Origin: Streptomyces sp. NBC_00525
GTDB taxonomy: Bacteria; Actinomycetota; Actinomycetes; Streptomycetales; Streptomycetaceae
Reading direction: 5' to 3'
Assembly (NCBI RefSeq): GCF_036346595.1
Contig: NZ_CP107834.1
Span: 2,976,001 to 3,040,000, forward strand
Length of the DNA: 64,000 bases
The position numbers were made by a program, and so were the translations under genes. Below, in pieces: positions 7,150 through 19,100 of this stretch; positions within the stretch are counted from its first letter, which is position 1, and each line of letters starts with the position of its first letter. The notes beneath the pieces were generated by a model, which did no database searches, was not told where the DNA came from, and saw nothing but the letters and a program-made list of their open reading frames with translations.

Positions 7150-10100
7150 CGAGGAGATCCGCTCCTTCAGGTCCTTCAGCCAGCCGTCGATGACGGGTGC
7201 CGTCGTGTCGACGTGCTGTTCGACGATGGTGAAATGCGTGCCGGGCACGGTCGCGACGGTGTCGGCGCCGTTCCAGTCGGCCTGCCAGCCGCCCTCGCCG
7301 ACGCCGGCCCGCTCGCCCGCCTCGAACAGGTCCCCGGCCCGGACGAACAGCACCGGCGCCTCGATGTCGGCCTGCGTGAACTGCGGCAGCAGTTCCACGT
7401 ACCGGCCCATCGCGGAGAGTTCGGCGCTGCTGAACGCACCGAGCGTCGCGGCCTTGTCGGGGACGGCGGACGCCATCTGGTCGAAGATCGCGTCGTTGGC
7501 CGCGCCCATGTAGTACGTGTCCAGCAGGACGAGCCCGGCCGGCCGCACCCCGTGCACCCGCTCCAGACGGGCGACGGTGGCGTGGGCGAGGAGCCCGCCG
7601 GAGGAGAAGCCGAGCAGGACGAACGGTTCCCCGTCCGCCGTACGCAGCACGGCCTCGGCGAGGACGTCCACGGCCGCCTCGAACGACTCCGGCAGCGACT
7701 CACCACGTCCGAAGCCGGGCGTCGGAATGCCGGACACCGGCACGGACAGCCTGGCAGCGAGCCGTGCGTGCTGGTGCACGCCGCCGGCGACGGTGGGCGT
7801 GCTGAGGCAGATCAGCCGGGGCGCCCGCCCGCCCCCCTCGCCCTTGGCCCGTGCCCCGTACGAGACCGCCTCGGGCAGCGCGTCCAGGTCGGCGGCCGTG
7901 GCGAACGAGGGCCGCAGTGCGGCCACCGCGCGCAGCATCGCCAGGCCCGGCTTGATGTTCCCCGCCATGATGGCGTCCAGGAACAGCCCGTACAGGGTGT
8001 CGTCGAGCGGACTCGCCGCCGCCGGGGCGGGCGTGGCGTCCGCCCCGGCTTCGCCCCCTTCGGCGGCCAGCCGGCCGGCGACGAGCCGGGCCAGCTCCAG
8101 CGGGTTGCGGCTGTCGAAGACGACCATGGCGGGCAGCGAGAGCCCGCAGGCGGCGTTGAGCCGGTTACGGAGTTCCACGGCGGTCAGCGAGTCGAACCCG
8201 GCCTCCAGGAAGCCCGCTTCGGCGTCCACCGCCCCGGCGTCCGCATGCCCCAGGACCTCGGCGGCATGGCTCAGCACCTCGTCCAGCACGGCCCGCGTCC
8301 TGGCTGCCTCGTCCAGCCCGCGCAGCTTCCGCACGAGCCCGCCGGCCTCCCGGACGGCGGCCGCCGCCCCGGCCCGCCTGCGCCCGGCCGGGGCGAGGCC
8401 CCGCAGCAGGGCCGGGACCTCGTCCGTACGGGCCCGCAGCGCGGCCAGGTCGACGCGGAGCGGGACGAGCGCCGGGGCGTCGGCGGCGACCGCCGCGTCG
8501 AACAGCCACAGCCCCTCCTCCTCGCTGAGCGCCGGGGTTCCGGTGCGCCGCATCCGCTGGAGGTCGGCCTCGCCCAGCCACTGACTGAGCCCGGTCTCGG
8601 TGGCCCACAGCCCGAACGCCATGGAGGTGGCGGCCAGCCCCTGCGAGCGGCGGTGCGCGGCGAGGGCGTCCAGGAACACGTTGGCCGCCGCGTAGTTGCC
8701 CTGGCCGGCGGCCATGACGAGCCCGCCCGCCGACGAGAACAGCGCGAACACCGACAGGTCGAGGTGGGCGGTCAGCTCGTGCAGATGCCAGGCCGCGTCC
8801 GCCTTGGCGCGCAGGACGTGGTCCATCTGCTCGGGGGTGAGCGCCCCGACGAGCCCGTTGTGGGCGACCCCGGCCGCGTGGACGACACCGCGCAGCGGAT
8901 GCTCCGGGGCGATGCCCGCGAGGAGCGCGGCGACGGCGGCCCGGTCGGAGACGTCGCACGCGGCGATCTCCACCCGGACGCCGAGCGCGGTCAGTTCGTC
9001 GCGGAGCCCGGCCGCGTTGGGCGCGGCGAGCCCGCGCCGCCCGGCGAGCACCAGATGGCGCACCCCGTGCTCGGTCACCAGGTGCCGGGCGACGATCGCG
9101 CCGAGGCCCCCGGTGCCGCCGGTGATCAGGACGGTGCCCTCGCCGTCCCATGGCGTCCCGCCGCCGGGCGCGGCGGACCGGGCGAGCCGGGGCGCGAGCA
9201 CCCGGTCACGGCGTACGGCCAGTTCCGGTTCGCCGGAGGCGAGCGCTCCGGCCAGCGCGCGCGGCGCGGGCTCGCCCTCCTCCAGGTCGAGGAGCACGAA
9301 CCGGCCGGGGTTCTCCGCCTGCGCCGCCCGCACCAGGCCCCACACGGGCGCCTGCCGCACATCGACCGGGTCGCCGTCCGCGACGGCCGCCGCGGACCGG
9401 GTCACCAGCACGAGCCGCGACCGCGCGAACCTCGGCTCGGCGAGCCACCGCTGTACGGCGGCCAGGGCCGCGTCCACGGCGGTACGCGTCCCCGCCGGGA
9501 CCTCGTGCTCGGTGCCGGCCCCGTCCGCGTCCGCGAGGACGGGCAGCAGCACCACGTCCGGTACGGCGTCGCCCAGCGCGTCGAGCCCCGCGACGACCGG
9601 CACTCCGGCGACCACGAGACCGGGCCCGGCCACCGCCCAGTCGCCGCGCGGCCCGCTGCCACCGCCGACCGGCTGCCACTCGACGGCGAGCAGCGCCTCC
9701 CGGAACCCGCCGCCGCCCAGCTGCTCGGCGGCGACCGGCCTCAGTTGCAGCGCCTCCACCGAGGCCACGGCCGCCCCGGCCGGGTCGGCGAGGTCCAGCC
9801 GTACCGCGTTGCGCACGCCCTCGACCGGCGCGAGCCGGACCCGTACGGCGGTCGCGGACGCGGCGTGCAGGGCGACCCCGGACCAGGAGAAGGGGAGCAG
9901 CGCCCGCCCCTCGTCCTCCTCGGCCCCGAGCCCGCCGAAGCCGAGGGCGTGCATGGCGGCGTCGAGCAGGGCGGGGTGCAGGCCGAAGCGGGCGGCGTCC
10001 GGATGCGCCTGCTCGGGCAGGGCGATCTCCGCGTACAGCGCGTCGCCGTGCCGCCAGGCCGCCGTCAGCCCCTGGAACACCGGCCCGTAGCCGAACCCGC

Positions 10101-13100
10101 GCTCCTGGAGCCCGTCGTACAGGCCGTCCGCGTCCAGTTCCTCGGCGCCGGGGGGCGGCCATGCGGTGAGGTCGTGGGGCGCGGACGCGTTCCCCGTTCC
10201 GGCGGCGACGACACCTTCGGCGTGCCGGGTCCACGGCTCGTCCGGGTGATTCTCGGGGCGCGAGTAGACGCGGACCGTGCGCCGGGCCTGCGCGTCCGGT
10301 TCACCGACGACGACCTGGAGCGCGACCCCGCCGCGCTCGGGCAGCACCAGCGGCGCGTACAGCGTCAGCTCCTCCAGCAGCCCGCAGCCGACGTGGTCGG
10401 CGGCCTGGAGGGCCAGCTCCACGAAGCCGGTGCCGGGCAGCAGGACGCTCCCGTGCACGGCGTGGTCGGCGACCCAGGGCTGGGTGTCCAGCGAAACGCG
10501 GGCAGTGAGCGTCACGGCCTCCGAGTCGGGCGACGCCACGACGGCCGCCAGCAGCGGATGGTCGAACGCGTCCTGCCCGACGGCCACGGCATCGGTCGCC
10601 GGCTTGGCCGCGTCCACCCAGTAACGGCTGCGCTGGAACGGGTACGTGGGCAACTCCACGGTCCGCGCCCCGGAGCCCGCGTAGAACGCCTCCCAGTCGA
10701 CCCGCGCCCCGTCCGCGTACAGCCGCCCCAGGGCCGTGACCAGCGCCTCGGGCTCGGGACGGTTCTTGCGTACGGACGGTACGAGGACGGCCGGGCCGCC
10801 TTCGCCCCGGTCGAGGATCTGCTGGGCGAGGCCGGTCAGGATGCCGTCCGGCCCGATCTCCAGGAACCGGTTCGCGCCCTGCGCCTCCAGGGCCTCCACG
10901 GCGTCCGCGAAGCGGACGGGGCGACGAACCTGGTCGACCCAGTAGTCGGGGGATTGCCAGTCGGTGGAGAGGGTGCCGGAGACGGTCGATACGACGGGGA
11001 TGCGGGGCTGGTTGAAGGTGAGTGGGGTGGCGATGGCTCGGAAGTCGTCGAGCATCGGTGCCATGAGGGAGGAGTGGAAGGCGTGCGAGACGGGAAGGCG
11101 GCTGGTCTTGCGTCCCAGAGCGGCGAAGTGCTCGGCGATGGTGCGCGTTTCGGTTTCGGTTCCGGAGATGACGACGGCCTGGGGTCCGTTCACCGCGGCG
11201 ATTTCTACCCCGGTGGTAAGAATCGGCCCGACCTCATCTTCGGACGCTTGCACAGCGACCATCGCGCCACCGGCGGGCAGGGCCTGCATCAGACGACCGC
11301 GAGCGACGACGAGCTTCGCCGCGTCCGTCAGGGACAGCACTCCGGCAACATGGGCTGCGGCCAACTCCCCGATCGAGTGACCGATGACGATGTCCGGCTT
11401 GACGCCCCAGCTCTCCACCAGCCGGAACAGCGCGACTTCGAAAGCGAAAAGGGCGGGTTGGGTGTACGCGGTGGAGTTCAGCGCCTCGGCGTCGTTCCCC
11501 CACATCACCCCACGCAATCCCGTGGCAAGGTGCGCGTCTACCTCACCGCACACCGCGTCAAACGCCCCCGCGAACACCGGGAACGCCTCGTACAACTCAC
11601 GCCCCATACCGAGCCGCTGCGCACCCTGACCCGTGAAGAGGAACGCCGACTTTCCACTGCGGCGGGCCTGGCCGCTCGCGACCGCGGGGGCGTTGCGGCC
11701 CTGCGCCAGAGCGGTCAGACCACGGAGCAGTTCCTCGGTGTCGGCGCCGACGACGACAGCGCGGTGCGGGAAGGCGGTGCGGGTGGAGACGAGCGACAGA
11801 CCGATGTCGGCCGGGCTGGACGTGGAGTCGCCGGCGAGCCGGTCGATCAGCTGTTCCGCCTGCGCGGCGAGCGCCTGCGGGCTCTTGCCGGACACCACCC
11901 ACGGCACGACGGGCAACCCTGCCCCGTCGGCCTGCTCGGCGGCGGCGTCAGCCGTCTGCGGCGCCTCCTCCACGATCACATGGGCGTTCGTCCCGCTGAT
12001 CCCGAACGACGACACCCCGGCCCGGCGCGGCCGGTCGGCGGGCTGCCACCCCCGTGCCTCGGTGAGCAGTTCGACGTTTCCAGCCTCCCAGTCCACCTGG
12101 TCCGAGGGCGCGTCCACGTGCAGGGTCTTCGGCAGAACACCGTGGCGCATGGCCATGACCATCTTCATGACGCCCGCGACACCCGAGGCGGCCTGGGTGT
12201 GGCCCATGTTCGACTTGATGGACCCCAACCACAGCGGGGCATCGTCCGCGCGCCCCTGCCCGTAGGTGGCAAGGAGCGCCTGGGCCTCGATCGGGTCACC
12301 GAGCGTCGTGCCCGTGCCGTGCGCCTCCACCGCGTCGACCTCGGCGGCCGTCAGCCCCGCGTTGGCAAGCGCCTGGCGGATCACCCGCTGCTGCGACGGA
12401 CCATTCGGCGCGGTCATCCCGTTGCTGGCGCCGTCTTGGTTGAGGGCGGAGCCACGGAGGACGGCGACGATCGGGTGCCCGTTGGCGCGGGCGTCGGAGA
12501 GCCGTTCCAGGAGGAGGACACCTGCGCCCTCGCCCCAGGCGACGCCGTCCGCCGACGCGGCGAAGGACTTGGACCGGCCGTCCGGGGCGAGCCCGCGCTG
12601 CCGGCTGAACTCGACGAACATGCCCGGGGTGCCCATGACGGCGACCCCGCCGGCCAGGGCGAGCGAGCACTCACCGGAGCGCAGCGCCTGCGCCGCCATG
12701 TGCAGGGCGACCAGCGACGACGAGCATGCCGTGTCCACGGTGACGGCGGGGCCCTCCAGGCCCAGCGTGTAGGCGGTGCGGCCGGAGACGAGGCTGCCGC
12801 CGCTGCTGGCCGCGGCCTCCACGCCGAGCGCGTAGTCGTGGTACATCACGCCGGCGAACACACCGGTCGACGAGCCCTTGAGCGTCGTCGGATCGATCCC
12901 GGCCCGCTCAATTGCCTCCCACGACACCTCAAGCAGCAAACGCTGCTGCGGGTCGGTCATCAGCGCCTCGTTGGGGCTGATCCCGAAGAACACCGGGTCG
13001 AAGTCGGGCGCCTGGTAGAGGAAGCCGCCCTCGCGGGCGTAGGTGCGGCCGGGGGTGCCGGGCTCGGGGTCGTACACCTCCGGGTCCCAGCCCCGGTCGG

Positions 13101-16100
13101 CCGGGAAGTCGCCGATGGCGTCCACCCCGTCCGCGACGAGCCGCCACAGCTCCTCGGGCGTCGTCACCCCGCCCGGATAGCGGCAGCCCATGCCGACGAT
13201 GACCACCGGGTCGTCGTCCACAGCCGGACCGCCGGCTGTGGACAGGGTGCGGGCCGGCGCGGGCAGAGCGACGGCCGAACCGGCCACCTCCTCGCCCACG
13301 TACGCGGCGACGGCGTGCGCGGTCGGATAGTCGAAGATCAGCGTGGCGGGCAGCCGGAGGCCGGTCGCCGCACCGAGCCGGTTACGCAGCTCCACGGCGG
13401 CCAGCGAGTCGAAGCCCAGCTCACTGAAGGCGCGCTCCGGCTCGATCGCTTCGGCGGACGCGTGCCCGAGGACTCCGGCCACGTGCGTCCGTACGAGTTC
13501 GAGGAGCGCCTCGGCGCGCGCAGCGGCGTCCAGGCCGGTCAACCGAGCGAGGAGACCGTCACCCCCGTCCGTGGATTGCGCGGTACGGCGTACGGGTACG
13601 CGGACCAGGCCCCGGAGCAGTGCGGGCAGTTCGGTGGCGCGGTTGCGCAGCACGTTGGTGTCGATGCGGAGCGGGACGGTGGCCGCGAGGCCCGACTCCA
13701 GGGCGGCGTCGAAGAGGGCGAGGCCCTCCGTCGCGGACAGGGCGGGCAGCCCCTGGGCCGCCATGCGCTCCTCGGCGAGGCCCAGCATGTCGACGCTGGT
13801 CATGCCGGTGTCGACGCCCCAGAGCCCGAAGGCCATGGCAGTCGCCGGAAGTCCTTCGGCGTGACGTTTGGCGGCGAGTGCGTCGAGGAAAACGTTGGCC
13901 GCCGCATAGTTGCCCTGACCGGCCGCCAGCACCAGACCACCGGCCGACGAGAACATCACGAACGCCGACAGGTCCAGGTCAGCGGTCAGCTCGTGCAGAT
14001 GCCAGGCCGCGTCCACCTTCGGCCGCAGGACAGCCGCCATACGCTCGGGCGTCAGCGCGCCGACCACCCCGTTATCCACGACACCGGCCACATGCACGAC
14101 ACCGGACAGCGGGTACGCCGGGTCCACGGACGCGATCACCTCGGCCAGGGCATCCCGATCCGCCACGTCGCAGGCCGCCACGGCGACCGCCGCACCGAGG
14201 CCGATCAGTTCCGCGACCAGTTCGGCGGCGCCCGGCGTGCCCGCGCCCCGGCGCCCGACCAGCAGCAGATGCCGCACGCCGTGTTCGGCCACCAGGTGCC
14301 GGGCGACGCGCGCACCGAGTCCGCCGGCGCCACCGGTGATGAGTACGGTTCCGTCCGCCTTCCACACCGGGGCGGCCACGTCCTCGGCCGTGCGCGGCGC
14401 GGCGAGCACCAGGCGCGGCACCCACACCTCACCGTCGCGGACGACGAGTTCCGGTTCGCCGAGGGCGGTCAGCTGGTCCCAGGGGACGGAGCCGTCCGAG
14501 TCGACCAGCACGAACCGGCCCGGATTCTCCGCCTGCGCGGCCCGGACCAGCCCCCACACGGGAGCCTGTCGCACATCGACCGACTCGCCCTCGGCCACGG
14601 CCACCGCGCCGCGCGTGGCGACCACCAGCACCGCGCCCTCGGGCCGGTCCACGGAGAGCCAGTCCTGCACGGCCTCCAGCGCCTGACCCACCAATTCGTG
14701 TGCGGCGGCCGGCACATCGGTTTCCGGCACAGCGGCGTCCGGCACAACGGCGTCCGGCACAACGGCGTCCGGGTCGCGCGTCACGCAGGTGAAGATGCTC
14801 GGGGCGGGCGCGCCGGAGGGCGTACGGGCGGGGGCGGCGGGCAGCTTGTTCCAGGCGATGCGGAAGAGGGAGTCGTTGCCGCTCGTCGCCAACTGCTCGC
14901 TCGATACGGGCCGGCCGACGACCGCGCCCACGGTGGCCACAGGGGCCCCGGTGGCGTCCGCGACCTGCAACGAAAGGCTCTCGGGGGTCGGCTGCGTGAT
15001 CCGTACGCGTACGGCGGCGGCCCCTGCCGCGTGCAGGCTCACCTCGCGCCACACGAAGGGCAGGACGGTCTCGTCGCCCCCGGTGCCGTTGACGAGCGCC
15101 GCGTGCATGGCGGCGTCGAGCAGCGCCGGGTGCAACCCGAACTTCTCGGCCTCGGCGTGCGCCTGTTCCGGCAGGGCGACCTCGGCGAACAGCACGTCAC
15201 CCACGCGCCAGGCCGCCTTGAGCCCCTGGAATGTCGGCCCGTACCCGAACCCCCGCTCGCGCAAACCGTCGTAGGCGCCCTCCAGGGACAGCTCCTCCGC
15301 CCCGGCGGGCGGCCAGGCGGTGAGGTCGAACGCGGCGGCCTGCGTGCCGGGGGCGAGTACACCGTCCGCGTGCAGGGTCCACGGCAGGTCCGGGCGGTCC
15401 TCGGCACGCGAGTACACGCTCACCGAACGGCGGGAGGACGCGTCGGCGGCTCCGACGACCATCTGCACGACCACGGCCCCGCGCTCGGGCAGGATCAGCG
15501 GCGCCTGTAGGGCCAGCTCTTCCAGCACCGCGCAGCCGACCTGGTCACCGGCCCGGATCGCCAGCTCCACAAAGCCCGTACCAGGCAGCAGAACGCTTCC
15601 GAGGACGTCGTGGTCCACGATCCAGCCGTGCGTACCGGCCGACAGGCGTCCGGTGAACGTCACCATGTCGGCGTCCGGGGATGGCACGACCGCCCCGAGC
15701 AGCGGATGCCCGGCCTCGATCAGCCCGGCCGTCGCCATGCTGCTGCCACCGCCGCCGATCCAGGAGTTGGCCAGGTACTCGTCCGTGCCCACCCAGTAGC
15801 GGGTGCGCTGGAAGGCGTACGTGGGCAGCTCGACCCGACCTGCCCCGCTGCTGGCGAAGTACGCCTCCCAGTCCACGTGGACCCCGTCTACGTACAGCCG
15901 GCTCAGGCCCGCGACCAGCGACTCGGCCTCGGGGCGCTTCTTGCGTACGAGAGGAGTGAAGGCGGTGCTGTCGTCGGCCGCGGAGGCGGCACCGAGAGCA
16001 GTCAGGACCGCATCGGGACCAATTTCGACGAAAGTACGGGCGCCGAACGCCTCGGCAGCACGGACGGCGTCCGCGAAGCGGACGGGGCGACGGACCTGGT

Positions 16101-19100
16101 CAATCCAGTAGTCGGGGGACTGCCAGTCGGTGGAGAGGGTGCCGGAGACGGTCGATACGACGGGGATGCGGGGTTCGTTGAACGTCAACTCCGCGGTGAC
16201 GGCTCGGAAGTCGTCGAGCATCGGTGCCATGAGGGAGGAGTGGAAGGCGTGCGAGACGGGAAGGCGGCTGGTCTTGCGTCCCAGAGCGGCGAAGTGCTCG
16301 GCGATGGTGCGCGTTTCGGTTTCGGTTCCGGAGATGACGACGGCCTGGGGTCCGTTCACCGCGGCGATTTCTACCCCGGTGGTAAGAATCGGCCCGACCT
16401 CATCTTCGGACGCTTGCACAGCGACCATCGCGCCACCGGCGGGCAGGGCCTGCATCAGACGACCGCGCGCAACAACGAGCTTCGCCGCGTCCGTCAGGGA
16501 CAGCACCCCGGCAACATGGGCTGCGGCCAACTCCCCGATCGAGTGACCGGCAACAACATCCGGCTTAACGCCCCAGCTCTCCACCAGCCGGAACAGCGCG
16601 ACTTCGAAAGCGAAGAGAGCGGGTTGGGTGTACGCGGTGGAGTTCAGCGCCTCGGCGTCGTTCCCCCACATCACCCCACGCAACCCCGTGGCAAGGTGCG
16701 CGTCTACCTCACCGCACACCGCATCAAACGCCCCCGCGAACACCGGAAACGCCTCGTACAACTCACGCCCCATACCGAGCCGCTGCGCACCCTGACCCGT
16801 AAACAGAAACGCCGACTTACCAACCGCCCGCGTCACCCCACGGACCAGCCCCGCATGCTCCTCGCCCGCCGCCAGTGCCGCCAGCGCACCCGCACGGTCA
16901 CCAAGCACCACGGCCCGGTGCTCGAACACCGGCCGTGTTGCCACCAGTGAGTAACCGATGTCCTCGGCACGGTGGTCATCGGCCACGGTCAGCAGTTGGG
17001 ACGCCTGGCCGGCCAGCGCGTCCGCGCTCCTCGCGGACAGCACCCACGGCGTAACGGCCAGATCCGCACCCGTGTCACCTGTCGCACCGACCACAGGTGC
17101 CTCCGGCGCCTCCTCCACGATCACGTGCGCGTTCGTCCCGCTGATGCCGAAGGACGAGATGCCCGCGCGCCTCGGGTGCCCGCCCTGCGCCCACTCACGG
17201 GCCTCCGTCAGCAGCTCCACGTCACCCTCGGACCAGTCGATCTGGTCCGAGCGCTCCTCGGCGTGCAGGGTGGGCGGCAGCACACCGTGCCGCATCGCCA
17301 TCACCATCTTGATGATCCCCGCAACACCAGCAGCCGCCTGCGTGTGACCCATGTTCGACTTGACCGACCCCAGCCACAACGGCCGGCCCTCCGGCCGCCC
17401 CTGGCCATACGTGGCAAGCAGCGCCTGGGCCTCGATCGGGTCACCGAGCGTCGTACCGGTCCCGTGCGCCTCGACCGCGTCCACCTCCGCAGCCGTCAGC
17501 CCCGCATTGGCCAGCGCCTGGCGGATCACCCGCTGCTGCGACGGACCATTCGGTGCCGTGAGGCCGTTGCTGGCGCCGTCCTGGTTGAGCGCCGAACCCC
17601 GGACCACCGCCAGCACGGGGTGGCCATTGCGCCGCGCGTCCGACAGGCGCTCCAGGAGCAGCATGCCCGCGCCCTCGCCCCAGCCGGTGCCGTTGGCGCC
17701 GATGCCGAAGGACTTGCAGCGGCCGTCCGGGGCGAGGCCCCGCTGCCGGCTGAACTCGACGAACACCTCGGGGGTCGCCATGACCGCGACACCACCGGCG
17801 AGGGCGAGCGAGCATTCCCCGGACCGCAGCGCCTGGGCCGCCATGTGCAGCGAGACCAGCGAGGACGAGCAGGCCGTGTCCACGGTGACGGCAGGGCCCT
17901 CCAGGCCGAACACGTACGAAACGCGACCGGAAGCGATCGCTCCGGTGCTGTTGTTGGCCGCGTAGTCGTGGTACATCATCCCGGCGTAGACGCCGGTCAT
18001 ACTGCCGCGCAGGGTCTCCGGGTCGATGCCGGCCCGCTCGAACGCCTCCCAGGCCGTTTCGAGCAGCAGGAACTGCTGCGGGTCCATGATCGCGGCCTCG
18101 TTGGGGCTGATCCCGAAGAACGCGGGTTCGAACTCGCCCGCGTCGTGCAGGAACCCGCCCTCGTTGGCGTAGCTGGTGTGCGGGCGCTCGGCGGTCGGGT
18201 CGTACACCCGGTCCAGGTCCCAGCCGCGGTTGGCGGGGAAGTCGGAGACCGCGTCCACGCCGTCGGCGACGAGGCGCCACAGCTGCTCGGGGCTGCGTAC
18301 CCCGCCCGGATAGCGGCATGCCATGGAGACGATCACGATCGGGTCGTCGTCGTTCCCACCACCGGCCGTGTTCACACCTCGCGCGGGACTCACTTCGGCA
18401 AGAGAGCTGTCGAGTTCGCTGAGCAGATGCCGGGCCAGGGCGCGCGGGCTGGGGTAGTCGAAGGCGAGGGTCGCGGGCAGCCGAACCTCGGCGGCGGCGC
18501 TCAGCGCGTTGCGAAACTCGACGGCCGTGAGCGAGTCGAAGCCCAGCTCGCTGAAGGCGCGCGTCTCGTCCACGGCCTGTGCGTCCGGGTAGCCGAGGGC
18601 CACCGCGACCTGGGTACGGACCAGGTCCAGCAGAACGCGCTCCCGCTCCTCCCGGCCCAGCCCGGCCAGCCGGCCGCGCAGCTCCCCCGCCGCCTCCGGC
18701 GCGAAACCGGCGGCGCGCCGGGCCCGTATGCGTACCAGCTTCCGGAACAGCGGTGGCAGCGCCTCACCGGCCTCGGCGAGGGTACGCACATCGAGCCGGA
18801 TCGGGAGCACCAGCGGCGTGTTCACGGTCAGCGCCCGGTCGAAGAGTTCCAGGCCGTACCCGGAGGTGAGGGCGCCGATGCCGGTGCGGCTCATGCGCTG
18901 GAGGTCGGCGTCCGTCAGGGTGCCGGACATGCCGCTCGCCCACAGGCCCCAGGCGAGGGAGCGAGCGGGCAGGCCGTGCGCGGTGCGGTGGGCGGCGAGG
19001 GCGTCGAGCAGGGCGTTGGCGGCGCCGTAGTTGCCCTGGCCGGGGACGCCGAGGACGCCGGTGGCCGAGGAGAACAGGACGAACGCCGACAGTCCCCGGT

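Noticed and set aside
6931-15510. A 2,859-codon open frame on the + strand opposite the PKS genes, and many shorter + strand frames up to ~1,600 codons
   Set aside because: They are antisense shadows created by the very high G+C third positions of the PKS genes. Their translations are Arg/Gly/His/Gln-rich and show no domain, while the - strand reads as continuous PKS domains.
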